Positions 35,556 through 45,653 of a DNA stretch of 53,142 bases are shown here, piece by piece. Each line of letters opens with the position of its first letter. The first letter of the stretch is position 1. This DNA is from Sphingomonas sp. Leaf10 (GTDB taxonomy: Bacteria > Pseudomonadota > Alphaproteobacteria > Sphingomonadales > Sphingomonadaceae). The stretch is taken from NCBI RefSeq assembly GCF_001421245.1, contig NZ_LMKE01000012.1, positions 105,713 through 158,854 of the forward strand, read 5' to 3'. A model generated the notes under the pieces. That model was not told the origin of the DNA. It did not search any database and saw only the letters and a list, made by a program, of their open reading frames with translations. Made by a program: the position numbers and the translations under genes.

Positions 35556-35827
35556 CTTGGAAGCTCCCATTAGAGGCCCAATTACCTCACCAATCAGCAT
35601 GGAAGGGAGAATGCGTGACACCGGCAAAAAGCTGATGCAGCACCGGGCGAAGCGCTGACGATCCAGAGCGGATCGCCCACGCCTTTGTCACAGGATACCT
35701 TGCCCCTCGCAGTTGGCACTAGCGCTCTCACGGCTCGGCACGAGCGTTGTTGTCCACTCTGCACAGTCTTTGCCTTCAACGCGACATGGACGGACCATTC
35801 CGCACCAACTGAATCAGATCACTACAC

Positions 35828-36085
35828 TTAAATTAGGACCACCAAATCGCCCGGGCGCGCCTGCTGGTGTCCGCAGTTCTCAAGTGGCGGTCCTGAAACA
35901 GCGGGCTGATAGCAATAGCAAATGAGATCCGGACCGAAGTCAAAATCGTCCTTTGCTCCCGGCTGCATCGTTATGTTCCGCCGGCGCGGCTTGTCGACGC
36001 ACAGTCCGTCCGTTGCACCATAAAAGACCAAAATCGCAACGTCTGAGCCGGTGTCGTTGCGAAATGTTACTTTGTCAGCAGGCAT
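35828..36085 (-). CDS. 85-residue beta-rich hypothetical protein
   Basis: AGGGAGA lies 5 bases before the ATG. The sequence begins KVTFRNDTGSDVAILVFYG and continues with ITMQPGAKDDFDFG and a Cys-rich stretch (LICYCYQP, ENCGHQ). This looks like a small single-sheet or beta-sandwich domain. There is no signal peptide. It is the last gene of a leftward set: six-TM protein, L,D-transpeptidase-like protein, then this one, with gaps of 73 and 77 bp. Family unknown. Confidence 0.65.
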   Translation of the reverse strand: MPADKVTFRNDTGSDVAILVFYGATDGLCVDKPRRRNITMQPGAKDDFDFGPDLICYCYQPAVSGPPLENCGHQQARPGDLVVLI

Positions 36086-36162
36086 ATCGGTCTCCCTAAC
36101 TCAGCGGAATGTGTTCACGATGGTTCCTTGATGGGAGGGCAAGGGTCAGCAGATCACGGAGA

Positions 36163-36747
36163 TCATGGCAAAATGGGCGTCCCATTCAAATCTGGCGGAT
36201 CGCCGTCATCGACGTCCTCGTCTGTGATCCCTGCCGGGCCTGCAGGGCCGACTTGCACAGTTACACCGCCGGGAAAGAGAAAAGCGTTGTCGCGCATCGC
36301 CTGGATCAACGCCGCAAGGTCGGGCTCCAGAATGCGGATGCAGCCGTTGGTCGGTCGCAGATGCCCCGGGAGTGGCGTGGGCGTCGCTACCTGCCGACCG
36401 GCGTGAATTAGGAGGCCAGTCCGACCATTGTCTTGCGCGACCTCAGCATCCCCGCTTATGGGATCGAGCACTATGGCGCCTACCGAGCCGTAAACGTCGG
36501 CGGGGTGGGTCGTGCCAGCGCCGCTGCGAAGCACTTGTGGGATGCGATATCCCCCAAGGGGGGTGTCACCAAAGGGCTGTGTGGAGACACCGTTCGGATT
36601 GCCGTGCGCCGCCGACATGTTTCGCGCACCGCGTCCTAGCGCCGGAACCGGTCCGAAGAACCTGAGACCCGTAGCTGGATCGACGAGTTCCAGGGTGCCC
36701 GTATTCCGTCGGTCCGCTGGAAGGCTGACACGGATTTCAAGTGGCAT
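36163..36747 (-). CDS. L,D-transpeptidase (YkuD)-like protein
   Basis: 194 residues, strong site GGAGGAGG 5 bases before the ATG. The YkuD signature is clear: DTPLGGYRIP (about 61-70), the catalytic His115 and Gly117 in LIHAG, then TNGCIRI with Cys136 and Arg138. YkuD enzymes cross-link peptidoglycan or attach proteins to it. No signal peptide or lipobox is present, so either another route exports it or it acts on a cytoplasmic substrate. The N-terminal 55 residues (LELVDPATGLRFFGPVPALG) are beta-rich and unusual. The six-TM protein gene lies 73 bp upstream on the same strand. Confidence 0.8.
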   Translation of the reverse strand: MPLEIRVSLPADRRNTGTLELVDPATGLRFFGPVPALGRGARNMSAAHGNPNGVSTQPFGDTPLGGYRIPQVLRSGAGTTHPADVYGSVGAIVLDPISGDAEVAQDNGRTGLLIHAGRQVATPTPLPGHLRPTNGCIRILEPDLAALIQAMRDNAFLFPGGVTVQVGPAGPAGITDEDVDDGDPPDLNGTPILP

Positions 36748-36820
36748 AAGCGCCTCCTCCGTTGGCGACCGGATCGATGCATTTACGCCAGAAGTTTGAT
36801 TTCAGCTCGTCCATTCCCGC

Positions 36821-38467
36821 CTATGCACCGGGCTTCACGTCGGGCTTGGCAAGCAATTTCATGCCCAGATAGCCACCGTGGCTGAGCGCTAAGAGACCGA
36901 TGAAAGTCTCGTTGAGCGTCGGATAGCTTTTGGTTTTGGCCCAAATAGCCCAGTCTTGCCCGGCTTGGAGTGACCACAATTCGGTGCCGATTAGGCCAAT
37001 GAATACCATAAGCAAGATGATGGTGATCACAAAATACTGAAACCGCGAAATATCAATCTCGTCGCGGTTTGAGACCTCTTCTCCCCGGAAAAAGTCTAGA
37101 AAACTCCATCCGTTCGGATCGAGGTTGACCTCCACCCGGCCGACATTGGTCGCATCTGGGTCGTCACGGATTGACCGTTCCGCGTTTGGCTGAGGCGCCT
37201 GACCGCTTTTGCTGACGAGAATGAGGCCGCTTAGCGGTGGTGTCCCGATCGAAATGCCGAGCAAAGCCCAGATTTCCCAAGGATATTGAGGTAAGCTGAC
37301 CGCGCCTTCGCTCGCGCCAATAAGGAATGGGCTTGTGATACCGAAAAGGCTTAGCACGAGGATCGTCCACGCCATCAACTGCAGGCGGGAGAGGCTGAGC
37401 CGGTTACGGGAGTCGATCAACGCACCCAACACACTGCCCCAGAAGCCCATGCCGACGACTCCCGCGATCACAACCAACGAGCCGACCGCGAAGAGCCACG
37501 GGCCACCAAGGCTGACCACTGGCCGGATTGCAATCGGATCATTACGAAACGCATGATCGACTGCATCACCCGCTCGCTTCTTCATGTCATCGAGCACCCC
37601 GGCACCCAAATTTCTGGGCGCAAGGGCTTCAACTCGGCTCACGGTCGATGCCTTGGCAGCAGCCGCCTTGGTATCGATCTCTGCGGCGGTAGCTGCTGTT
37701 CTCGCAGGGATACCCGTGTTTGCTTTGACACTCTGCCACCAAGCAGCTTGGTCGACAGGGACCAATTTTGCTTCGCTGACGACGTCCTCGGCAATTCTTC
37801 GGGCCTCATCCGAGAGGCGTGGATCGACATCCGCGATGACTCTGGTCAATCTCTGCGCCAGGCCGCTGGGCCGGATCGCTGTCGCCGTTGCACTCACGCC
37901 GCGGCAATATGCGTCGTAGGCGACGCCGCTTAGGAGGGCCACGCAGAAGAGGATGGCCAACGCTGCCGGCCAGGCGTGGCGGAACCGACTCGAGCCGCCG
38001 GGTCCCGCGACCGGAGCACTGCGCGGCGGAAAGAGACCGGGTCCCACGCCCTCGACCCCGTCGAAGACATAAACGCTGTATGCTCCGCCGCCGGTCGCGA
38101 ACCGAAACGGGCCATGGGCGCTGGCCGGCGTCGCACCATTGAGCTTGGGTGCGGCCTTTAAGTAAGCAGCGTTGTCCTGTGGCGGAAGCTGGCTGACCAC
38201 ATATCCCAGATCCGCTTTTTCCGACTCGGCCGGAGCCCAAGCTTCTGCGGTCGCTGAAAAACAGTCTTGCCAGATCGCGAAGGTCGTGGGGTTTCCAAGT
38301 TCGGCAACGGTTGGCTCATCTCCAGGCGCGAAACCCTTGCCATCACTTGCTCGGATCGCTCTCGCCAGCACACGTCTAGCGATCCGTACTTGCTCGGGTT
38401 CGGACGGATCCTCCCGCCAATTACGAGTCTCGGCGAACAAGACCTTGGCAGCGTCGTCATTGCTCAT
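36821..38467 (-). CDS. Six-TM hypothetical membrane protein
   Basis: 548 residues. The ATG at 38467 has GGGGGA 6 bases upstream. Residues 1-160 are soluble (LFAETRNWREDP, then RIARRVLARAI); this start faintly resembles SleB-type cell-wall hydrolases but is not conclusive. A membrane helix follows at about 164-188, a soluble helical domain at 190-320, then helices near 323-350, 363-385, 398-418, 478-500 and 519-538. No family is recognised. It heads the leftward operon and is divergent from the giant gene at 38652 across 184 bp, so shared regulation is likely. Confidence 0.7.
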   Translation of the reverse strand: MSNDDAAKVLFAETRNWREDPSEPEQVRIARRVLARAIRASDGKGFAPGDEPTVAELGNPTTFAIWQDCFSATAEAWAPAESEKADLGYVVSQLPPQDNAAYLKAAPKLNGATPASAHGPFRFATGGGAYSVYVFDGVEGVGPGLFPPRSAPVAGPGGSSRFRHAWPAALAILFCVALLSGVAYDAYCRGVSATATAIRPSGLAQRLTRVIADVDPRLSDEARRIAEDVVSEAKLVPVDQAAWWQSVKANTGIPARTAATAAEIDTKAAAAKASTVSRVEALAPRNLGAGVLDDMKKRAGDAVDHAFRNDPIAIRPVVSLGGPWLFAVGSLVVIAGVVGMGFWGSVLGALIDSRNRLSLSRLQLMAWTILVLSLFGITSPFLIGASEGAVSLPQYPWEIWALLGISIGTPPLSGLILVSKSGQAPQPNAERSIRDDPDATNVGRVEVNLDPNGWSFLDFFRGEEVSNRDEIDISRFQYFVITIILLMVFIGLIGTELWSLQAGQDWAIWAKTKSYPTLNETFIGLLALSHGGYLGMKLLAKPDVKPGA

Positions 38468-38651
38468 GGCGAATCCCCCGGCGCCTCGAACAGAATGCCT
38501 TTAGATCATAGATGCTCATCTGCGATTCGACAATGTTCACCCCAGTAATAATCGAAGATATTCGCTGCTGGATTACTGCTTGCGCCTGCTCTCAATTGAT
38601 AGGACACTCCGCTCGGGGAAGAGATTCGCCCGATCGCTCGTGGGGGACGCG
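38468..38651. promoter_or_regulatory. Divergent promoter region of the giant-gene locus
   Basis: 184 bp between the ATG of the six-TM gene and that of the first giant gene. Both genes use a GGGGGA ribosome-binding site. The middle is AT-richer (CAGTAATAATCGAAGATATT). No clear dyad or consensus promoter could be assigned by eye. Confidence 0.4.
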
Positions 38652-41600
38652 ATGCCGAGCCAAACCCGTCAAACCGCTATTGCCATTGTCGCAACGCGCA
38701 AAGAATCGTTAGGCGAGCCCAGACACATCGTGGTCGGCTCCCGGCTAGTCGGGGGCGACTGCCAGCAGTTCATCGGTTTCTTCGACGCAGATGGACTCGA
38801 TCAGTGGTTCGCCAACGGGGGACAGATCACTCCGGACGATGCTCTCAACTGCGTTTTCCAGTCCTTTCGCAAGGACGGTACGGCGGATCGCTTCTATATC
38901 CCTTGGGATTTCCCGCAGGGACGGCTTTCGCAGGCAGGCCTGTTCGAGACGTTCGGAACCCAGAACCGTCGAACGATTCGCATACCGGGCATCGAGCGCA
39001 TTGCGTATTTCGTAGATGGAACCGGCGAGCGCTTACAGCCCCTTGGCCAGCGAATGGATCAACCGCTCGGCATCGCCTGGAAAACTGCGATCCCGCGCCT
39101 CGTGCTCGACCTCGCCAACCCCGACGACCCAGCGGAAGCGCTCGGCAGCAGCATCCTCGTTCTTCTACCGAGCCCCCAAGCAGTGCGTCAGCGCCCGGAT
39201 TACATCGTTGTCGACCACCGCCTGCGCCATCCGCTGAATGCCCATGCAGAAGGTGATGCCATTGGGAAACCGACCTGCGCTGCCGCCGCCCTCCAGACGT
39301 GGCACTCCAATGTGTCCGATCCATGGATGCGTCATGGCAACCTTCGTTACCCGGCCCTCGCTTTCTGGGCAGCCGGTGTCTCTGAGCTAAATCAGGAAAC
39401 TCTTGGCCACCTCGACCGGTCTTGGAAGTGGACCAATGCGGTCCCCGAACTCGATCCAGTGAGCGGCCTGTCACATTACACGTCCACTTCGCTGTATGCG
39501 CTCTCTGGAGTCGATGCCGAGGTGCTCGGACCATTGGCAGAAGGTCTGCAAGTAACCCAATGGCGGAAGGCCCGCGCCGATGGACGGGGAATGCCGCTAC
39601 TAGAGAAGAAGGGTCTGCGCACAAATTCTGATCGGGCACCCATCCGCGGGTTCGGGTTGCGACGGCGCTCAACAACCACGCCCGCTGATCCGAACACTCC
39701 AGAGCGCATTACCCCCGTTCTCTTTGGTAATTTCCCGATCGAGACCCAGCTAGAAAGCCCCGGTCGCAGGGCACTTCTCTTACCATCTGGATTTACCATC
39801 TCTGCGACTAACGCGCTCGATAACCGTCGACGTTTGCGCGCTGAATTAGATTTGCCTCCGATCGAAGACGGCGCCTCGGCGGAGTGGCTTGTTCCCGCGA
39901 GAACAATTCAATGGCGGGTCTCAGTTGCCATACCGGCTGACGAGCTTGATCCCCTGCCCTCCGGGGTCGGCACTAAACGCCCCCTCGCGGCACTGCGGGA
40001 CATGCTCGCAGAGCGCGCCGAGGCGCGAGCAGTCGCACGCGGCATGCCGCCAATCAGCTTTGCGCCTCAGTTTGGCGCTGCGCCAGGGCTTGATGGCGAA
40101 TTCCATCTCGAAGGAACGCTTACTGACAACGAGCCTTGGCGGCGCGCCATCGATCTAGCCCGCCTTGAGGTTGCGTTGCAGGCAACGATCCGAGTGTCCG
40201 CCGCGCCGGGCACTGCGACGTGGCCAGCAGTGCTCACCCATGAGGGGAATGCCTACGCAGGCGGCAAATTTTACCCCTCGCTTGATCCCACGCCCGACGA
40301 GGAAACCCAACTCGGGGAGGACCTTGGTGCAGCTGATGCCGATGAGGCTGGCCGGTTTCGCGCGCAACGGGTGCTTTTGCGGCTCGCTGCGGAGGTCGAC
40401 ACCGTTGCCGGCGAGCGTCTCCGCATCGGCGCGCTTGATTTGCGTATGCGGCAATTGCGCGCTGGAGGTTCGGCACCGACCGCCCAAACCGATGCCGTAA
40501 GGCTCACGATTGTCCCGGCCGTGGCGAGAATAGGCAATCAATCAGGCCTGCGTCTCCGCCTGATCGCCGCCTTTCCGATATTCAGCGCCCGACCCGGCGC
40601 TTCCGACCGACCTCCGGCGGACCGCGATCTTCCAGTTCAGGCCGTTCAGTTGGAGAATGCGCCGGACTATCCCTTGCTCTTGCCGCTCGACAGTGAAGAC
40701 GTTGGCGGCGTCACTGGCGCGCTTCGCGTGACCGAGTCTTTCGGTTGGGGACTCGATCCCCAGCTCGGCATGTCGTTGTCGCTGCAAAAGCCGCTCAACG
40801 CTCTCTCGCCCCCCGAGCGCTGGCTGGTTGTCGGTCGCTTGCCCATGCAGGTCGTTCGGCTCGAAATGCCCGTCCTTGCACGGCGCGCCGACGCGTCTGA
40901 CAGCCAAGTCGCGGTTTGGTCATCTGGTGCCGAGACTAGCGGCAGCTGGCGTCTACGCGATCCGGACGAGACGGCGACGCTCGTCTTCGGTCCACAGGGC
41001 ATCGGCGAGGCGATGGAGAAAGGCACCTCTGCCGAAGGCTACCTCGACATCGAACCTGACGCGCGAGCGGACTTCCGTTTGACACCGCCAGCAGTAGTCG
41101 AGATCGACCCCTCTCCTCTTGATTCCGGCTTTGTCGAGCCCGCGTGGAATATCGACCGCATATTTGGTCGGCCGGGAGTCTTCGAGCCAGGTGCCCGCAT
41201 GCGCCGCGCGGCTTACGAACTGCTCTACGGCATGGCGGGCGCCGTAAGCGATCGCGGTCTCAAGAGCGCCCAATTGCGCCTCTCCGATGTCTCTGCGCGT
41301 TACGGTGTCCCTCCTAATCGCCTGACCCGTTCTCGTGCCGGAAGCAACCCCGGCCTCAGCGAGTGGATAGATGACTGGAACAGCCTGCGTCGCGCCGCGC
41401 TAACCCGACCGCTCGCATTGTCGGTAACTCGAACCGACCAAGCCGAGCGGTTCGAACTCGATGGCTCAGGGGTTGATTTCCGGCTGCGCACAAGCGCACG
41501 CCTCAAATACCCAATTCCGAATGTCCCTCCGCCCGACCATGGACCGTGGACCCATCCGGATGATAGCCAACCACCTCAGCAATCGGCCGAGGGACATCTT

Positions 41601-44600
41601 GCCGGCGGCGCTGGCTGGGCTTTCGGATCTCGAAATATCGTTGAGTCCGTCTATGCGCAGCCGCGCTCAAATGCAGGCCGGGTCCGCGATCTGACGATCA
41701 CGCCGCTCGGCGGTTACGGCAACGTGCGCGGCCTCTTCGATAACCGCCGCACTGCGATCGAAGCAACGGTTGCTCTCGGGCGAACACATTTCTTTGCCTT
41801 GGAACGCATTGGGCGCATCGGCGCGCTTTGGAATAAGGCCAAACACGTAATCATATATCGCCGTGAGGTGGTTCCGGCAGGTCAGTTCTACAACGAGCCG
41901 CCGATCGGAAAGCAGCAGGATGCGCATGCCGGGCGGGTGGTCCTCCGCAAGTGGGAAGAATATGTTGAGATAGTTCAACCTGAGCGTCGCTACCCCGATC
42001 TACCCGATGCCGCCGAACGAGCGGGTTTTCTTCTTGCAAGTCGGTTTCACTCCCAGCGAATTCGCGTCGATTCGCGATGGGGTGCGGACGTTCCTGGCGC
42101 AGGCTGGATGGTCCCGCTGTGGCGTTCGGTGTTCCGTACGCTCAAGGTTTCAACCGAAGATTCTCCGGCCGCCATCTATCCCATTCCCCATATCGCTCTG
42201 GTGTGTGCCGGCCGTGATGGGCAGGAGCATGAGCAGGAGGTTCGATACCCGGAAAACCTCGTGTTCTTCGCCTCGACCCGCCCGGGCGAGACGGACGATA
42301 CCGACGCTTGGGCGGTCACTGAAGGTATCGACTGGGCGGACGAACTTTGGCCCGAGGTTCCGCTTGAGCATGGATCTGGTTCGCAACCGTTTGATGCCAA
42401 GCTGGCCAAACCGGTCGTTTCTCCGGCTGAACAGGGTCGCTTTGCGATAGAGTTGATCCGCGGCGAGCCCGTCGCCGTGGCCCACACGTTCGACGCGGAC
42501 CCACCGCTCGCTGCGATCGATTCGGTTACGATCGCCCGTGCCGCGCCGAAGTCGCCGCCATCTTCGGCGGCAGCACCCCTGGCTCTATCCGGTATCGACG
42601 AATTGCGCATGGTCGCCGGCGATGCGCGGGCCATCGTACAGAACCTCGCGCGGCAGGTGCGCGAGGCCCCCCTCAGCGATCCGGCGTTCAAAGCGCGAGA
42701 CGAACTGGCTCGCCGAAGCGCAGAAGCGAAGCGCGCCCTCGGCGGTATAGCCGAAGCGGCAAAGCAACTTGGCGCGGCCGGAGAGGTAGGCAAAGCGCGG
42801 GACACGATCGCAGGTCTCAATCCCGAAATATTGGTGCAGGACGGCTGCGCCGAACTCAAGCGCCTGTTGCAATCGGCCGTCGACACCCGGATCGCGTCGG
42901 CGAAGGAAGAGTCAACCCGGTTCGCGTCGCAGATCGATGGCGTCCTTCAAGACATCGACAGCCGCATCAACGTAGCGGGCAGTAACTTTGCGGACCAACT
43001 CGCACCGGCAGGTTCGGACATAGATGGCGCCTTTGCCCTCGCGTTCCAGACGCTCGACCGGATCGAGTTCGCCGGCCTCGAAGCCGGGGCGCAGACGGGC
43101 GCCGAGATCGCCCGGGTGCGCGACGAAGTCGTGCGCATGTTCGGCATCTTCGAAGTTTGGCGCGATGCCCAGACCCACGCACGTCAGGATCTCGACACAC
43201 TTCTGGCCCATGCAGGGGCAACGGGCCGAGCCGAAGCCAGAGTATTCGCCCGCGAATGCCGGGCACTCGCAGCGTCTGCCGATCAGATTCGCGGCGATGC
43301 GGCTAAGCTGGCTCAGGGACTGGACAGCGCGATAAAGACCGCAAAGGCGCGTCGATCCGATGTTCCGAACAACCCGCCGTCAGTGCTTGCCGCGTTCGAT
43401 GCAGCGATCACCAGTCTGTCCGCGTTCAGGGACGCGATCAATTCTGCCCTTGTCCAGGATGCCCCCGCCGGGCAGCCGCAACCGCTCCTCCAATGGATCC
43501 GAGAAAACGCGCTTGTCTGGGCGCAACTGGCGGACCCGTCAATCAAGGCGGTCCAGGACGAAATTGCCGCACGGATCGCTGACCTCGACCAATCGGTTAC
43601 CGATCTTGAAGCCGACCTGGAGGAAAGGCTCGGCGATCTCGCTCGCGAAGCCGCACAGGTCCTCGACGCGGCATCCGCGCCGGTGCAAACCCTGGTGGAA
43701 GCATTTGCGCAGCAGTGGCCGAAGGCGATCGCCAAGGTACGCCGCCCTCTCGAAGCGTGGCGCAACCGCTTTCACGCCGGCCTTGATCGCTGCGTCCGGC
43801 TGGAATCCGGAGGTCTCGAGGCTGCACGCGACGTAGTCTTGGCGGCGCGCGGGTCGGTTGGAGAATGGAAGGGTGAGGCGGACGCGGCCCTAACCGAAGG
43901 TGGCACTTTCCTGTCAGCGGGAGCGAACGCTCTTGCGGACAAAGTCTGCGACGGCTTGAAGGACGAACTCGCCAACTGGAAAAATCAACTCGTCCAGTTC
44001 ATCGACAATCCCGCCTTCGACCGTATTGGCGAAGCGATCGATGAAATCGCTAGCGGGATCCAGGATGTCACGGCGGACATGGAAACCAAAGTCGCCGACC
44101 TCGAGCAGGCCGCGTCGGACGCCATCGACAAAGTCGCGGCGGTTGCTGAGGAAAAGCGTGCTGAACTCGGCCGCCTAATCGGCGCCGCCGATCGCGCCGT
44201 CGCTCAGGTCGATTCGGTTCTGCAAAAAGGCGACCGAGCATTGGCGCTAATGCGCGCGGTAGGTGATCCGCCCAAGGTCGAGATGCTCGACTTCAACCGA
44301 CCGGGCGTTGCGTACGTGTTCAACGCGCTCGACCAGCACGGGGTCAGGCTGTCTCCCGTTGTCGCTGAGGTCAACCGAGCAGCCAGCACCGTCGCGGCCG
44401 CCGGTCAGGCGGCTGAAGCGCTGAATGAGTTGCTCAGCGAGTTCGGTCTCCGCATTCCGTTCCGCGAGCTTGGCAATAGCCTCACGCCTGACGCGCTGAA
44501 GAACTTCGACATTTCGCGCATCGTCCCACAAATCGGTGGGCTGGACCTTGCTAATCTCTTCGCCGGAGAGAAATTTCCGTCGTTGGGCGGCAAATACGCA

Positions 44601-45644
44601 GACGCCGTCCAGATCTCGCATGGCTTCAAGCCAGAAGAGGGACGCGCCTGGCTCACCTGCAAAGTCAACGCGCCGCTCGAGGAGGCCTCGGGAAAGCCTC
44701 GTCGCATCTTTGCGCTCGGTCCGGTACAACTCGACCTCCTTAAAGGTCATTTTGGTGCCGATGCTCGCTTCGAGGCCCGCCTGGACGGTGGAGCCTCCAA
44801 AAAGATCGCTGGCGCCATCACGGGTGATTGGCAACTCACCGTCTTCGGCACGCGACTGGTGACATTCGTCGAGACCGGTTTGCGCTTCGACGACAGCGGC
44901 AAATTCGATTTCGACGTGCAGGCGGACCGTATCCGTCTCGCCGACGCGCTCCAGTATCTGGTTCAGTTACTCAAGTCATTTGGCGGCGAGACCCTCACCA
45001 AGGTCCGACCGATCGAATCCGATGGCCGCATTGTCGGCATGACCGCCCCATTCTCGCTCTCGATCGGCGACATAGAACTCGGCGCCTTTTCGATCTCCGG
45101 CATACAGATCAATTGTGAATTCACCGTGATTGTCTCACCGGAATTCCTCATTGAGGTCCGGGCCGACGTCAATTCGAAGATGTCACCCTTCACGATGTGT
45201 GTGGGCACGATGATCGGCGGCGGGTATCTCACCTCTAACGCGCGCGTTGTACCCAGCCGTGGCGAAGTTAGTCAGCGGATGTCGATCGCGGTCATGGCCG
45301 GCATTGGCAGAACACTTAATGTCGCCGGGATCGCAAAAGGCCACGGCTATCTTCAGTTTGGCGTCGAGATCGAACTCCACTTTTCGACGCGCGGCGGCGG
45401 CGCGGGCGGCGCCGTTATTGCCTTCATTATCGCCAGTGGAAATCTCGTAATCCTCGGGATTGTCAACTGCAGCATCACCTTACGACTGGAGACCCGCTAC
45501 GACACCGCCGGTGGCGCCAGTGCGAGCGGTCAACTCTCCGTCCGCATTAAGATCTCGTTCTTTTACACACTCGAGGTCGACCGTGCCGTAAACTACCGCC
45601 TCTCCGGCGGTGGTGGCGGCAGCTATAGCGACAGCTTCGCCTGA
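38652..45644 (+). CDS. Giant uncharacterised protein A (2330 aa)
   Basis: The ATG at 38652 (GGGGGA 4-5 bases upstream) is preferred over an in-frame TTG at 38580. No signal peptide. Three regions can be seen. Residues 1-1300 are mixed, beta-rich and Trp/Pro-containing, with no recognised domain. About 1318-1880 is one long helical stretch rich in Ala, Asp, Glu and Arg (RAIVQNLARQVREAP; ADLDQSVTDLEADLEERL) of coiled-coil type. About 1960-2330 is beta-rich, with a Gly-rich hydrophobic stretch (GAVIAFIIASGNLVILGIVN, about 2250) and a Gly/Ser tail. Size and a central helical rod recall injection or toxin-scaffold proteins, but no specific similarity is visible. Gene B follows after 9 bp. Confidence 0.85.
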   Translation: MPSQTRQTAIAIVATRKESLGEPRHIVVGSRLVGGDCQQFIGFFDADGLDQWFANGGQITPDDALNCVFQSFRKDGTADRFYIPWDFPQGRLSQAGLFETFGTQNRRTIRIPGIERIAYFVDGTGERLQPLGQRMDQPLGIAWKTAIPRLVLDLANPDDPAEALGSSILVLLPSPQAVRQRPDYIVVDHRLRHPLNAHAEGDAIGKPTCAAAALQTWHSNVSDPWMRHGNLRYPALAFWAAGVSELNQETLGHLDRSWKWTNAVPELDPVSGLSHYTSTSLYALSGVDAEVLGPLAEGLQVTQWRKARADGRGMPLLEKKGLRTNSDRAPIRGFGLRRRSTTTPADPNTPERITPVLFGNFPIETQLESPGRRALLLPSGFTISATNALDNRRRLRAELDLPPIEDGASAEWLVPARTIQWRVSVAIPADELDPLPSGVGTKRPLAALRDMLAERAEARAVARGMPPISFAPQFGAAPGLDGEFHLEGTLTDNEPWRRAIDLARLEVALQATIRVSAAPGTATWPAVLTHEGNAYAGGKFYPSLDPTPDEETQLGEDLGAADADEAGRFRAQRVLLRLAAEVDTVAGERLRIGALDLRMRQLRAGGSAPTAQTDAVRLTIVPAVARIGNQSGLRLRLIAAFPIFSARPGASDRPPADRDLPVQAVQLENAPDYPLLLPLDSEDVGGVTGALRVTESFGWGLDPQLGMSLSLQKPLNALSPPERWLVVGRLPMQVVRLEMPVLARRADASDSQVAVWSSGAETSGSWRLRDPDETATLVFGPQGIGEAMEKGTSAEGYLDIEPDARADFRLTPPAVVEIDPSPLDSGFVEPAWNIDRIFGRPGVFEPGARMRRAAYELLYGMAGAVSDRGLKSAQLRLSDVSARYGVPPNRLTRSRAGSNPGLSEWIDDWNSLRRAALTRPLALSVTRTDQAERFELDGSGVDFRLRTSARLKYPIPNVPPPDHGPWTHPDDSQPPQQSAEGHLAGGAGWAFGSRNIVESVYAQPRSNAGRVRDLTITPLGGYGNVRGLFDNRRTAIEATVALGRTHFFALERIGRIGALWNKAKHVIIYRREVVPAGQFYNEPPIGKQQDAHAGRVVLRKWEEYVEIVQPERRYPDLPDAAERAGFLLASRFHSQRIRVDSRWGADVPGAGWMVPLWRSVFRTLKVSTEDSPAAIYPIPHIALVCAGRDGQEHEQEVRYPENLVFFASTRPGETDDTDAWAVTEGIDWADELWPEVPLEHGSGSQPFDAKLAKPVVSPAEQGRFAIELIRGEPVAVAHTFDADPPLAAIDSVTIARAAPKSPPSSAAAPLALSGIDELRMVAGDARAIVQNLARQVREAPLSDPAFKARDELARRSAEAKRALGGIAEAAKQLGAAGEVGKARDTIAGLNPEILVQDGCAELKRLLQSAVDTRIASAKEESTRFASQIDGVLQDIDSRINVAGSNFADQLAPAGSDIDGAFALAFQTLDRIEFAGLEAGAQTGAEIARVRDEVVRMFGIFEVWRDAQTHARQDLDTLLAHAGATGRAEARVFARECRALAASADQIRGDAAKLAQGLDSAIKTAKARRSDVPNNPPSVLAAFDAAITSLSAFRDAINSALVQDAPAGQPQPLLQWIRENALVWAQLADPSIKAVQDEIAARIADLDQSVTDLEADLEERLGDLAREAAQVLDAASAPVQTLVEAFAQQWPKAIAKVRRPLEAWRNRFHAGLDRCVRLESGGLEAARDVVLAARGSVGEWKGEADAALTEGGTFLSAGANALADKVCDGLKDELANWKNQLVQFIDNPAFDRIGEAIDEIASGIQDVTADMETKVADLEQAASDAIDKVAAVAEEKRAELGRLIGAADRAVAQVDSVLQKGDRALALMRAVGDPPKVEMLDFNRPGVAYVFNALDQHGVRLSPVVAEVNRAASTVAAAGQAAEALNELLSEFGLRIPFRELGNSLTPDALKNFDISRIVPQIGGLDLANLFAGEKFPSLGGKYADAVQISHGFKPEEGRAWLTCKVNAPLEEASGKPRRIFALGPVQLDLLKGHFGADARFEARLDGGASKKIAGAITGDWQLTVFGTRLVTFVETGLRFDDSGKFDFDVQADRIRLADALQYLVQLLKSFGGETLTKVRPIESDGRIVGMTAPFSLSIGDIELGAFSISGIQINCEFTVIVSPEFLIEVRADVNSKMSPFTMCVGTMIGGGYLTSNARVVPSRGEVSQRMSIAVMAGIGRTLNVAGIAKGHGYLQFGVEIELHFSTRGGGAGGAVIAFIIASGNLVILGIVNCSITLRLETRYDTAGGASASGQLSVRIKISFFYTLEVDRAVNYRLSGGGGGSYSDSFA

Positions 45645-45653
45645 GGAACACCG

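Noticed and set aside
36821..37300. SleB-type hydrolase assignment for the six-TM protein
   Set aside because: The AETR...ARRVLARAI start is only faintly similar, lies at the N-terminus (38000-38467 region), and the catalytic pattern could not be confirmed by eye.
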